Shown here one piece after another: positions 44,598-56,248 of a stretch of 64,000 bases of DNA. The position numbers and the translations under genes are program-made. Location: contig ML978122.1 in assembly GCA_010015805.1 (NCBI GenBank), positions 1,708,453 through 1,772,452 on the forward strand, in the 5' to 3' direction. The notes beneath the pieces were generated by a model. That model was given only the letters and a program-made list of their open reading frames with translations. It did not search any database and was not told the DNA's origin. The first letter of the stretch is position 1; each line of letters begins with the position of its first letter. This stretch comes from Rhizodiscina lignyota (lineage: Eukaryota > Ascomycota > Dothideomycetes > Aulographales > Rhizodiscinaceae).

Positions 44598-47044
44598 ATG
44601 TTTCGTCATACGATAGTTGCGTTCGCAGTCGCTACAATCTGCGAAAGTTATACCTTTGTTCCGCGTAGTAAGAGAATACTCATATTTTAAGGCATTAATT
44701 CTAATGGATGACTACTAGCGACTATCGGCAATGGAACTACGACGGCTGCACCGGCTCCAACGGGAGGTTCGTGTGTTGCAGAATGCACAATGGGCGAGTC
44801 ACCGGGCCCCTTAATTCCTGTAATATCTTGGACGCAGCGGGTGTTCAACCGAACTGTCAAAGCGGCAGAAGTGACAGTGATAATCAATCGGAAAACGAAT
44901 ACTACAAGAACAATAACAAGTCAACTGGCCTTGCCTTCTGGACTTACAGTGCCACCCACGAATAGCGCAGGCTCACACGTGGTCACTGTAACTACAGACT
45001 CACTGAATGGGACAACGACAATGTTAGCTACTTGGCTTCCCTGTAACAAGCAGTACTGACTCTATCGAACAGAGCGTTTCCAACCCTGTGGACGCAATAT
45101 GCCTCGTCATACAACTGGTATGGCACACTTCCAACGACGACTACGGATGGGGAGAGCATTTGCCAGACATATGATGAACCCGGCGGGCCATTCATCACGC
45201 TGCCTTCTCATCCACAACCAGGCCCTATCCAATTTCCAACGGACATCTCGTCATATGCGGCAGGAACAGACTCCCTAAATATCACCGTGCCCTGGCCAAG
45301 TACGGGCGACAAACAAGGCATTTATTATGACACTGTGACAGCTCTGATAAACGCGCAATCATTCTATGAGTCTGTCTTTCCGCAGGAAGAAGCGTTTTCT
45401 GACTGCTTCTGGGGCACCGGACCCGCACCAGCCACCGCGCTCGAAACGGCTTTGTTGTTGACTGACACCCACACTTCCTACGAAGATGATGAACCGACGA
45501 CTTCACCGGCCCAATCAAAGAGTCCATCAAATAGTCCGTCGAAAAGCCCTGCGACACCGGCACCACAGTCCGCACAAACTACGACAAGCGTGAATGCAGG
45601 AGGGATACCTGGTTCAAGTGGATCTACGGCCACTGAGGCTTCCAAGACCGCTTCAGAACCGCAACCGACTTCAGAACCGCAACCGACTTCTGAGCCTCAA
45701 CCGACTTCTGAGCCTCAACCGACTTCTGAGCCGCAACCGACTTCTGGGCCGCAACCGGCTTCTGAACCGCAACCGACTTCTGAACTGCAACCGACTTCTG
45801 GCTCTGGTCCTTCATCTGGTTCATCAAACTCTGGCTCCTCGAACACTGGATCCAGTGCAGGGTCGTCCAATCCAGGATCGCCCAACTCGGGCACATCTAA
45901 TTCCGCATCTAGCTTAGGACCATCAAACCCGGAATCGAGTTCTGGACCTAGTTCTAATTCCGTACCGAACTCGAACTCTCAGTCGGGCTCCAACTCTGAA
46001 TCCAACTCAAGCGGATCGGAGTCAAATACCAGCTCAGGTTCTGAGTCCGGTTCCAATTCCGTATCTGAAGGCTCAAGCCCGTCAGGATCAGGCTCATCCG
46101 GCTCAGGCTCATCCGGCTCAGGCTCATCCGGCTCAGGCTCATCGAACTCTAGTCCTACTTCCGGGGCTCAAGAAGGCTCTGGATCTGGCTCCTCTGCAGC
46201 ACCACAGCCCATTGTCATCGCAGGCGCAACATTTACGCCCACAACTCTTGCTCCGAGCGGCGGTAGCTCAGAGTCAAGCCCGGCGCCAGCATTCGTCGGC
46301 GCAGGGCAGACACTCGCTCCATCCAGACCCATAACCCTCGGCTCTGGCTCATCCACAACGGTTGCGTCCATCGGCACAAACGCGGCAGGTGAAAGTGTGC
46401 TCGTTGTTGGAAGCAGCACGTCGATACTCCCGACTGCTGGGGTTGGCGGCCCTGGCGGCAGCGGAAGCTCGGGGAGTGGAGCTGGTGGGTCTTCGGGAGG
46501 CTTAGGCGGATTTATCATGTCGGGACTTGGTGGCGTCGCGACTTCTCTGGCTTCAGAAGGCGCGACGGCTTCTGGATCACCGGGCGGCGCCAGTGGTGCT
46601 AATTCCGAGGGGAGCGTGAGCATCACAGCAGCAGTGTTCACTATCACACCAACAAATAATGGGGGATCTGGGGGCGGAAGCGCAGGCGCCCCGGCGACCC
46701 TTGCGGCGGCACAGGAGTCCAGCGGCGTGTTCGTCATCCCTGTACCAACAACTGGCGCTTCCGGCAGTGTGGGGACGTCCATGGTTACAATTTCTGCCGG
46801 AGGAAGCGCAGTGACTGTAGAAGGAGCAACGATCAGCGCCGTGGGAACTGGTGTTGTTGTGAAAGGCCCGGGGAGCAGCGGCAGTACTACAATCGGCGCG
46901 AGTACTGGCGTGGTCGCGACTGGCACAGGAGCGGGGACGAGTGGCACAGTCCAGTTTGAAGGCAGTGCCGGAAGGATCGATGAAACACTGTGGGGAAGTT
47001 TGGTATGGACTGGGCTGTCAATAGGCACGCTGTTGATTCTGTGA
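44598..47044 (+). CDS. Ser/Gly-rich, repeat-bearing cell-surface (adhesin-like) protein, probable GPI anchor
   Basis: Three exons: 44598-44667, 44719-45022 and 45073-47044; introns 51 and 50 bp; 781 residues. The N terminus (MFRHTIVAFAVATICESYT) is a signal peptide. A moderately conserved, Cys-containing N-terminal region (SCVAECTMGE, then NWYGTLP and SFYESVFPQEEAFSDCFWG) of about 290 residues follows. Eight SEPQPT hexapeptides (45653-45796), then long Ser/Gly/Asn-rich tracts with SGSGSSG repeats, fill the middle. The C terminus GSLVWTGLSIGTLLIL is a GPI-type hydrophobic tail. Heavy O-glycosylation and wall anchoring are expected. Adhesin function is inferred from architecture. The first two introns are needed to link the signal peptide to the body. 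Confidence 0.78.
45653..45796 (+). repeat. 18-bp minisatellite, 8 units, coding SEPQPT
   Basis: Eight tandem units of 18 bp inside the surface-protein gene encode SEPQPT with variants SGPQPA and SELQPT. Units differ mostly at third codon positions. A second array of 15-bp units (SGSGS) lies at about 46085-46143. Such arrays commonly change length. Confidence 0.88.
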
Positions 47045-47496
47045 CGGCAGTGGATGTGAATATTATTTGCTTTTGATTTAGTTGTAGATATAATGAACGA
47101 CTTGACTACATTAATTTGCGTAGTGGGTATAATGCAAAAGGATAGTAATGCGGCAGCTTGGAGCCATGCGCGTGTAGAAGGCCAGCTCTTTGACGCCGGA
47201 TCCCAGATAGCCGCCCAATGAAATTCCATTTTCCCTGATCCAAGGTCTCAAAGAAGACGCCGTTGCCTTTCCTTTCCTGAAAAGACCGAATGTCCATGGA
47301 TCTATGGATGTTCGTTGCAATTTTCGAAAAAAAAAGATGGTCTGGGGTGGACCGTGAGGTCTCTCAGGCCGTGAGGGCAGAATGATTCTAGCTTTGCTGT
47401 TTTGTTCTCAACCTTTCTTCCTGCTCTGCTTGAACATGCGCGACAATTACCACCCTTGCAATACAATAAGTATGCAAGAACGAGCCGATTCACGGC
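47045..47496. other. Convergent 3' intergenic region
   Basis: 452 bp between two stops; no coding signal. An A-tract (GAAAAAAAAAG) lies near 47325-47335. Confidence 0.4.
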
Positions 47497-48753
47497 TCAA
47501 TAGTCCGTCCAATGCAGGGCCTCGACCTTTTCTACTTTCGGCGCTGAAATCTTCAACTTCGTCTCCTTAACGCCGGATGCGGGTTCGGCATTGTCAGCTT
47601 TTCGGTTGAACGCGCCCTTCACCTCACTCTTAAGCTTGCTTCCTAGCCTCAGGAGCACGGGTGCACGTGGTGTTGGCGTGATCTTCGGCCTGCCAGTTGA
47701 AGCAGCCGGGGTGGGATCCACGTTGGTGGGTTTCGGTATTGGGTAATATGCGGCGTTCTCTGAGTTGTTGCTGGGAGTATGCCTATGATTTGACAATGGA
47801 GATGCCGGTTTTATGTCGCTATGACCAAATCGCATGCGGGCATCCCGAGCGGCAGCAAAGTCAAAGTCATTGGATCGATCGATGGGAGAAGTTGCCTCGC
47901 CGACCTTTGGAGACTGCGAAGTCGATGAATCAACGTGGCGTTGAGCATCAGTGGTGGCTGTTGTTGCGAATGGTCTCTCGATTGGAGAGCCAAAGCGATG
48001 GCGAGGTGGTGATAGGCTCCGAGTGGATAGCCGTTGCAAGCCCCGGTTTAGATCTGCTGCTCTTACGCGTTCTCGTCCACGGTAAGGAGGATCTGAGGGC
48101 GACGATGAAGTCGATGCCGCGATAAAGTGAGCGGCATAGGCAGCTGCATAGTCCTCTTCTGCTAGGGCAGTCTCGTATGGTGTGCTGCGGCCTGAGGCAG
48201 CTTGAGAAGCGCCTCTGGAGACGTGTACGACAGGAATGGGCTCGGATGGATGGCGGCTATGAGACTTCGCTTGGAAGGAGACATCTTTCTTCTCGTCACG
48301 CGAAAGGCCGGAGTGGACATGGAAGTCAATGCTCAGGTAGTCGTCAGAGTCCGGGGATGAAGGCGAGGAGCCCGCAATTTGAGGCTGAAAATCCGACAAT
48401 CCAAACCGTGGTGTACGAGGTGTTACAGGCGATATGTCCATGGGAGTCATTGGACCATCCTCATTCGGGGGCAAGAAACGAAATGGACTTCGTCCATCTC
48501 CAGGCAGCACCGGCGTTATGCCGCCCGGTACTCTCAGAGTGCCAGCGTTATTGGGGAAGCCTGACGAAGGCACGGGGGAGGTAGACTGTGATCCGGAGGA
48601 TGCATATCGTCTGAGCCCCAAGCTGTCATAGCTTTTCTGACGTCTCGCTCGAGGAAGACCTTGAGAAGGCAAACCAGGACCTCGAGAGGCGGTCTGGTTC
48701 TTTGTCGCCGCAGAAGAAGTGTCTGTGAACGAATCGGATCGTTCATGAGACAT
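47497..48753 (-). CDS. Disordered Ser/Pro-rich protein of unknown function
   Basis: Single exon, 418 residues from ATG at 48753. It is rich in Ser, Pro, Arg and Asp, with many SP/TP sites (MTPMDISPVTPRTPRFG, STSPVPSS) that could be kinase targets. Two less disordered islands stand out: DSDDYLSIDFHVHSGLSRDE, and YETALAEEDYAAAYAAHFIA, a likely helix. The C terminus is basic (RLGSKLKSEVKGAFNRKAD) and ends EALHWTDY. No known domain, signal peptide or membrane segment is seen. Phospho-regulated cytosolic or nuclear function is only a guess. Uninterrupted length and codon use support a real gene. Confidence 0.7.
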   Translation of the reverse strand: MSHERSDSFTDTSSAATKNQTASRGPGLPSQGLPRARRQKSYDSLGLRRYASSGSQSTSPVPSSGFPNNAGTLRVPGGITPVLPGDGRSPFRFLPPNEDGPMTPMDISPVTPRTPRFGLSDFQPQIAGSSPSSPDSDDYLSIDFHVHSGLSRDEKKDVSFQAKSHSRHPSEPIPVVHVSRGASQAASGRSTPYETALAEEDYAAAYAAHFIAASTSSSPSDPPYRGRERVRAADLNRGLQRLSTRSLSPPRHRFGSPIERPFATTATTDAQRHVDSSTSQSPKVGEATSPIDRSNDFDFAAARDARMRFGHSDIKPASPLSNHRHTPSNNSENAAYYPIPKPTNVDPTPAASTGRPKITPTPRAPVLLRLGSKLKSEVKGAFNRKADNAEPASGVKETKLKISAPKVEKVEALHWTDY

Positions 48754-51331
48754 TATAGTTGGAAGCAACCTTTGACAGCTAACAGAGGAATGATTTGAAA
48801 AGAGAGCACAACGGAATCTTTAGTAACGAGGCAGTGCCAATGCAAATAGAAGAGTTGTTTCGAAGGTCCGAGTGGGAATGGCTATGGATAGTATATGAGC
48901 GGCCACCAGTACTTTCCTTTGTATCACAAGGCGCTGGCCGGTCAGTTCCCGCAGTTTGGTAGTACAACGGTGCCCATGTTGGTTATACAGGCGCTTGCCC
49001 CGATCATCAGCCCACGAGCTGGCAGTGCAGTCGCCGGGTAGGCGTTCATTGGCCATTTTAAAGCTTGCAGGTCTTGGTGTGGCATCTCGCGCCCACACCC
49101 CTCCAGCCTTACCAAGTCGCCGGTGCGGAGGAGCGAATGAGAGGTGCGCTCCGCCGTTCATGGGGATAGGAAAAGGAAACCAGTCTGTCAAACGTGGTGT
49201 TGAGGCAGCGCTTAGGCGAAAATAGAATCGGCCAATCAGCGCGTGCGCCACTGCCGAGATGCGTTTCGAGCCTCCTCCAACATGCAAGCTCGGCGCCTCC
49301 ATCCATCAAAAATGCCGTTTTCCAGCTTGCTCGTGTGACTTTGGAAGTACAATGAGTTGGCTGACCGGCTGCAGCTATGTCGCCGAACGCTGTACAACAG
49401 CTGCAAGCCCCCGGTATACGAAACTGTGCCGTACGACTCTGCGCCGCGGAGGTATGTACCTGGTACCTACATATCGAGACCGTGGGCCCTTCCCCATAAA
49501 TTGGCAGCCGTTAGAAAAACTTGCTCAAACTGTACTCTATTGCGACTCCAATCGGGTACCAACGCGTGTCAGCGACTGCACTGTCTGCGGCTGTGTCACC
49601 ATGGACAGCGAGCGAGCTCCATGTCGGCGGCTTTTTGTGGCCATTCCCAGCTCGCCAGAGCCCACGGCTGAGCTGCTGCTGAACGTGATGAACAAGGGCG
49701 TTGAGGAGACTTAGGTATACTCCATACACCATGGTGTAGTTAGTGCAAAGAAGATCACGATGACCGCGGAGTTAAATAGAGCCCGCCGTGTTTGGAAGGT
49801 CGTAATAAAGGTAGTGGTTATGATATCGTTCCTTCACTATACCAGTCATGTTGGACTCTGCACATGTCGAGAGCAAGTCCTAGGTACTGCCAGCATAATC
49901 TCGTTAAGTTGAAGGAGAGATTCCTTCCGCTCAAATTGTAATATACCTAAGCGTTAGGATATAGGAGAAGCCACCTCAAAGAGTCCTCGAAGAGTGAAAG
50001 ATATCCACTTAGGTCAATGACCAGCTGTATTGAATTGGCGCTCTCCTGACATTACACCTACTATCATAATACTGTACGGTGCAGGGCCTTCTTAAATTTG
50101 CCTAAAATGAATCGGAGAAGAGATAAAATGATGGCAGCGTTGCGGAGATTTTCAACGCGATCAAAAAGCAAATACTTTGATTAAGGCGCGATTAGGTACC
50201 GACATGGATGACTTCGTCTCCGGATAATTGGTGTAGTAGTTGCATGTCGAGGCATGGAAAGGCCTGCTAGCGCGATCTGCCTGGTAAGGTAGGTGGTTAT
50301 TCGCTCGTTTTTGCTTCTCGTTCTCTCTTTGAAACAAACAACATATCTTGGGTGCATAATCTGGAACACGTCTTGAGACTCAAAAAACGAACTTATCTTT
50401 CACTTCCAATACGTATCAAAGCTCAAGTCAGGGAAAAGAGCATTGAGTGTTGATGTCTTGATGTCGCGTGACCAGGCCAGCCGCTGAGGTTCATTAAATT
50501 TCGGCTGGGCCTTGTCATCTCCGGCCTCTTGCATCTCCAACGCCAGCAAATGGGCACCACCTCACCTGTGGCACAAGCGCTTCACTTGCGCTCGAATCGT
50601 TCGCGAACCATCTGCAAATTAAACTCATCCAAGCGTTCAGCCAGCGATGTCATATCCTTCCCACCCTCCCAGTGGCAGATGATGAAAATCTCCCACCATT
50701 GGTCGTTGCCCCTGAGAGTCGCCACCAGAGGAGCCAGGGGCAAGCTGAACATACTAGAGACTGAACCCTTCTCGGCTCTGGCAAACATTCGAGGTTGGAC
50801 TACGATAGGCCTATCAGCGATATCATCTCTCCCCGCAGTGCTGGCAATTATCGTGGTGGTCATGCGGAAGCCTGTCCGAGAGGCGAGATTGCCACTAGCA
50901 GCTACGCAAAGCAAATACCGCACTCCTCCACAAATTACGGCATTTTCGTTTCAACGCCTGTGCTCGGTGAAGCAGCACTCCCTGCCCAGCACTGAATGAA
51001 TTTCGCTCGGCCGCAACGACCCAACCGGCTGCATGACCGCTTAGTCTCGCCCTGCGATTTGCCTGGCAAAATAATTTGATCGACTAAGGTAAATAGGTTA
51101 TCGTGAGTTTCATATGGTTGCTTATATTCGCACTCTCTCCGGCGCGTTTTCATTCTGCTCTTTTTGGCATCCTTTCAGCGCTGGTTCCGTGGCTCAGTGC
51201 TATCCACTCTTTCATCGTTCTTTTTTGGTGCTGGTATGCCACAGTGATACCTGGGAAAACACTTTCGCCCTTCGAGGTGCCGCTCATTTACACGTACATA
51301 CATATACAGTCGCTCCTTTTCCGTACACAAA
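48754..51331. other. 2.6 kb sparse region
   Basis: No gene with recognisable domains. It contains overlapping frames at 48820-49302 (-), 49259-49714 (+) and 50529-50999 (+), all unsupported, and the 113-codon minus-strand frame listed separately. A 14-bp palindrome TACACCATGGTGTA lies at about 49725-49738. The 49900-50170 part is AT-rich. Confidence 0.35.
50582..50923 (-). CDS. Possible small hypothetical protein (113 aa)
   Basis: Uninterrupted frame with C-biased third positions and protein-like segments (MTTTIIASTAG, QWWEIFIICHWEGGKD, AERLDEFNLQMVRERFERK). Composition is more natural than the opposite-strand frame over the same DNA. No domain, homologue or splice evidence. It may be an exon of a larger gene or chance. 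Confidence 0.3.
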   Translation of the reverse strand: MRYLLCVAASGNLASRTGFRMTTTIIASTAGRDDIADRPIVVQPRMFARAEKGSVSSMFSLPLAPLVATLRGNDQWWEIFIICHWEGGKDMTSLAERLDEFNLQMVRERFERK

Positions 51332-52221
51332 ATGTTTACATCCAGGATTGTCGCGCTATGCGCGCTCCTCTCTGCGTCGACCGCATTTACGATGGACGGA
51401 GTCCAATGGAACGCTCGAATCTCGAACGCGCTGGACAAGCGTCAGGGCTCTTCGCAGAATGAGAAGCAGGGTAGCAACTGCACTGAGGCATTCGGCGCTG
51501 GATACGAGACATGTACGTCTTCCCCTTAACCTGCAAACTGCCGCGTGCTGAGTACTGACATGTTCAAGGCCGTCCTGCCTCTGCATCTGAGATCCGCCTC
51601 TGCTACAATCCTAGCATTGGCCAGATCTGCTGCCAGAATGAATGGGGTTGCCCATCTGACAGCTTCTGCCTTATTAAGGACTTTTGCTGCCCAACTGTGA
51701 GTTCCCTCCCTTATATATCTAATATCACCACTCACCCTCCCCACCAGGGCATCGACCCCTCAGCATGCGCCGCGCACTACAGCGTCTCCATCCCGTCGAA
51801 CCTCGCAACTTACGGCACTGGACCCGCACCAAGCACGTCCAGCTCCAGCGAAAGCACGACCATTCTTTCCACCATCGTCACCAGCACGCCCATCTCGACC
51901 ATCACGATCCCTACGTCCACCAACTCGTCCTCTGCCGACGCCGCTGCCGCTGCCGCTACCTCGACGTCCAGCGCACTTCCGGTGCCGTACCCCGCGGGCA
52001 ACGCGTCGGCGACCCACGGGTACATCGGCAGCACGGGCGTGAGCGGCTCCGGGTTCCTGGCTTCTGCTACTGGGAGCGTGTTTCCGAGCGGGACGGTGTC
52101 AGGAGGCGGGAGTGCTGCTACGAGTCCGATTGTGTTTGAGGGGGCAGCAACGATGCTGGCAGGGGGAAGTTGGGTTGCAACCGTGCTTGGTGTCGTGGCT
52201 GCTGTTGTTGGATTGATTTAG
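51332..52221 (+). CDS. Small Cys-rich secreted protein with GPI-type tail
   Basis: Exons 51332-51512, 51569-51696 and 51748-52221; introns 56 and 51 bp; 260 residues. A signal peptide (MFTSRIVALCALLSASTAFT) is followed by a DKR site that may be Kex2-processed. A compact Cys-rich module runs across exons 1-3: NCTEAFGAGYETC, LCYNPSIGQICCQNEWGCPS, FCLIKDFCCPT and ACAAHYSV, about ten cysteines in all. A Ser/Thr/Ala-rich stalk and a hydrophobic C terminus (WVATVLGVVAAVVGLI) follow, as in GPI-anchored wall proteins. The Cys spacing is not classic CFEM. It resembles a family of fungal surface proteins with no assigned role. Each exon join preserves a Cys-rich reading frame, which supports the model. 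Confidence 0.78.
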
Positions 52222-52766
52222 GTGAACGAGAAGTCATGTGTAGAGAGGGTACGCGTGCAGGTGGGTGATGAAATAGTTGAGTTGTGGCTGCAATGTGTCG
52301 AACCGTGAGGATGTATACCCCCGCCAATTAATACAGATTACACACAATAAAGCTGCGTGGTTTGGATAAGTACTGCCTGGTGTATATTTAATCGAACTTT
52401 CAGAGGTGCTCTCGCTCGCGCGGAAGAACAAAACTTGTCCTTACAGCAGCCGTTTAGTTCAGCAGGCTCAGCTATTTCGTGACCCCCGTGTGACATAGTC
52501 GTTCGTACTTGTATCTAGCGTCAGGCGTGTAAGATACCTCTTTGATAATTACTATATCTTATATAGCTACAGAAATCCTACATACGCCAGGCTCGTTGCT
52601 CTAACGACGCCAGTCTAGACTAAGACGATTCAATGTATATAAAATGTGCTCAACGATGCGAGCGTCTTTGACGAAATATGGCTTGCTGCGTTAATGCAAG
52701 ACCAAGACGATGAAGCTGTCTTTACTTCTGCTCTGCAGACTATGCGATGTCTACAACAGACTACTT
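52222..52766. other. Convergent 3' intergenic region
   Basis: 545 bp, AT-rich, between the Cys-rich gene and ADP1 stops. No gene is recognised. Confidence 0.4.
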
Positions 52767-55700
52767 TTATCTCCTTTCAATAAGCAGGACGTGCATAGCA
52801 ATGTACGCTAGAACGACGAAGACTGCTGCGAATACACCGAGGCCGATGACATCCTGCCATAACGCAAGGTTGTTGAAGCCAAAGGAGCTGAGGATTGCCG
52901 AGCCAGGAACCTGTGAAGAATTAGGCATTGGTTTTCCTTTACGTGGTGAAACCATTCGAGCATACCTCTATATCGAGACCGTACTTATGGTCGATGAGTG
53001 ACAGCCGTCTGACCTCGTTGACGATGAGGCCTTCAAAGGAGTAATGGAAGATAGAAAGCTGCAAGGTGTGTAAGCGCACAGAATTAGGGCTCGAAAAGCC
53101 CGGTAGGAAATACTTACTGTCTGCAACCATGAAACCGCTGCTGGCATCGTTTCCTTATTCAACAAGAACCCGCCAAACAGCAAGCTGAAGAGCATCACCA
53201 AGCTGCCCATCAAGTTCGCCACCGCTCCATTCTTGAACACGATTCCAATGAACAGACAAATTGCGGCGGCTGCAAGATTAAAGAGCACCAGGAAGAGGAT
53301 AAACTTCCAGAACTCGCCCCACTGGGGTACGAGGCCTGTCATTGGGTACACGATCGCACCCATGATGATCGGAGGGATCAAGCGCAGCGGCACAATGTCG
53401 AATACGACCTTCGCCGCGAAGTAGCTGACGGGTGAGTAATAACCTTTTGCACGCTCGCGGACAAAAAGCAGACGCTCAGGCGCGAAGACAGTGAGGGAGG
53501 TGAGTGTGCTGAAGCCGAATAGCGCGAGGAGGAAGAAGAACAGGCCCAGGCGATTCTGGAAGCCCTTAATGTCGTCTGTGAGGCCGTAGAACAAGAAGCC
53601 CAAGAAGACGGCGAGCAAGATCGCGATGGCATAATGCGTGAGCATGAGCATCGGGTTGCGGTAGATGTTGCGCCACGTTCGCGCAGAGAGGATGATGAAT
53701 TGGCCGAGCCATCCGACCTTGCGGTATCCTTTCACCTTTCCTGCCGCTGGGATGACGGAGCCGTTGGCGGAGTGCATGACGGAACCACCATTTGCGCCGG
53801 CAGCGGAGGTAACGGCAGATTGGATATCCTCGCGGACCGAATTCGCAACATCAGAGCCAACGTAGCTTGATACAAGTATATCAAGGTCTGTGCCTGTGCC
53901 CCCATTTGCTGGAGGAGGGAGTTGATCGGGGTCTTCAAGGATTTGAGGAGGGGGTGCGCCTTGCTGCCTCGATAGGCGAAGCCATTGTTGAGTGCTGCCG
54001 TGAGCAGAGTCTGGAATGGAAGCTTCATCATCCGTTCGTGGTGATGCAGTATCCGCGCCAGCCTTCTTACGCGTGTATAGTTGACGATCTTGTTGCTGCT
54101 TGATGGACGTCCTACGTTTGCCCTTTGGACGTAGTAGACTTTCCGTTGCGCTTGGGCTTCCGGTGGAATCTCCTTCGCGGCTGACATTAGAAATGCTAGG
54201 AATAGACTTGATGGCGACGGCACTGCTTGTACGCGATGCTACAGTTCGCGCATCATTCTGGGGTGCAAAAAGCGCGTCCTCGTCCAGTGGAGTATGTGCA
54301 CGTCCAGCATGCATTGTCAGATCAACGAGATAGTCTGCAATATTAAAACCTGGGGGACAGCTGTACCCGATTTGGTCAAAATAAGCTTGGCAGCGATCGA
54401 ATGGGCCTGAATAGACGGCACGGCCCTTGGCAAGCAGAACCAGTTGATCAAACAGGGCGACAATATTCGATCTCGGCTGGTGGATGGTGAACACGACGGT
54501 ACGATTGTAGTTCTTGACCAGGCTGACAAGGCACTCAACCACATTGAATGCATTGAATGCATCCAGGCCGCTGGTAGGCTCGTCGAGGAAGAGAATGCTG
54601 GGGCTGGTGACAAGCTCACAAGCTATGCCGACGCGTCGTTTCTCACCACCAGAGATACCACGGCCGCTGCCTTCTTCTGACCCAATGATTTGGTGTCGAA
54701 TGTGGTAGATCCCAAGTTGGCGTTCTACGTCCTCAACCTTTTGCTCTTTCGCAGCGAGGCTCATCTCTTTTGGCAATCGCAACATGGCGCTGTCCAAAAT
54801 TGTCTCGTGCACGGTCAAGGTTGGGAGAAGAGTATCCTCTTGGTCGACAAAGCCAATAACACTGCGGAACTCGTCATCCACGATCTTCTCTCCATTTACG
54901 TAGAAGTCGCCTTCCGTGATGCCGCGCTTGTTCTTTCTTGCAAGAATGTCGAGGAACGTCGTCTTGCCTGCTCCAGATGCTCCCATAATGGCCATGAGTT
55001 CGCCTGGATGGACCACGCCTTGCACGCCATACAAGATTTGCTTGCCATTGAGCTTGTATCCCACGTTCTCGAATGCCAAAGCGGCTGGCTTGTGATCTGC
55101 AAGCAGCTTGGCGTTCTCATCTTCCTCGTCATCGGAGAGCGCGATCGGACCGTATCGTCGAGAGTGTCTTCTGCCAAGGTACCAAATCAGAAGTATGACA
55201 GCAACAACAAATAAAGCGCAGCCTGCAATGACGCCAGCAATCAAAGGAGTATTAATCTTCTTGACCGGCCTCTCGTATCCTGGAACCTCTGTATTGTGAA
55301 TGCATTCACCGGAACTGCAGTCGAGGAAAATACTGGGGTCGCCGAAGATTTGGGAAATAAGATCATTCATAGCAGGTTCAGAGAAGACACTGCTCCTCTT
55401 CTTCAACGTCGCTGTGTCCGTGAATGTAGCTGGTCCCTTGATCTCTACCTCTAGAAATTCTCCAATGTCGACTGAGCCGGACTCGCCGCACAACATGCGC
55501 CCCGGTATACATTTACATTTTGCATGTTCACATGTGTACTGTGTCTTATTCAGACTGGCTTCCGATTCGCGGTTCCATTTGCAATCATCGAGCTCGCAGT
55601 AAAAGGATTCTTTCTGATCGACCCAGACTATGACCTGTCAGTGCGACGCAGTGGCTTGAAGTGTAATGATTACTCACATTGGAAACTGCAATCGCGCTCC

Positions 55701-56248
55701 TCTGCATTGCAGGTGAACGTAGCCTGAGGTATCTGGCCCTTGAGCTGGTCCAAGATCTTCCTATTGGTTATATTGCACATGTGGAATATCTCTTTCACAA
55801 GCAGGCCCTCCTTATAGCACACAGCTCCGTCCTGCTCGGGGACCATTGCTTTGCATGCATCGTCCGTTTCGCAGACGTTGCAATTGATGCCCGACCATCC
55901 GTCTGTACACTCGCATTGCTCTCCCTTTCGCGGAGCTCTATCTCTACCATCTGCCAATGATCCACAAACAGGGTCGGAGCAGTCGTCACCACCGAATCCC
56001 GCCGGACATATACACCTCCCGTTTGCTGCGCTGCAGTTGGCGAATTGATGGCATACAAAGTCTTCAAGATTGCAGTTGAAGCAGGGTGGGCATCCATCCG
56101 GTCGGTCGTCGAACAGCTGTAGCGGCGAGTTGAGGAGCTCGGCGGACGAAACGTAGCCGTTGGTCTTGTATGCTTCTGCTTTCCATGCCCATGGCGAAGC
56201 TAGAGCTATACTTGCGACCAAGGAAAGGAGTGGCGATATGCGACGCAT
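52767..56248 (-). CDS. ADP1: ABCG-type ABC transporter with extracellular EGF-like domain (Adp1)
   Basis: Four exons: 56248-55678, 55627-53118, 53058-52966 and 52910-52767; introns 50, 59 and 55 bp; 1,105 residues (yeast Adp1 has 1,049). A signal sequence is followed by a Cys-rich EGF-like lumenal domain ([19 protein letters not shown], then [15 protein letters not shown]). A membrane segment ([20 protein letters not shown]) precedes the nucleotide-binding domain: Walker [10 protein letters not shown] at about residue 405, signature [13 protein letters not shown], and Walker [14 protein letters not shown] long Ser-rich linker and about six C-terminal helices complete a half transporter. Substrate is unknown even in yeast; ER or vacuolar location is likely. 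Introns 2-3 fall in the last extracytoplasmic loop. Confidence 0.92.

Noticed and set aside
46168-47229. 353-codon open frame antisense to the surface-protein gene
   Set aside because: It is a by-product of the Ser/Gly/Thr-rich repeats (reads as Pro/Ala-rich) and has no domain; the sense strand has signal peptide, introns and GPI tail.
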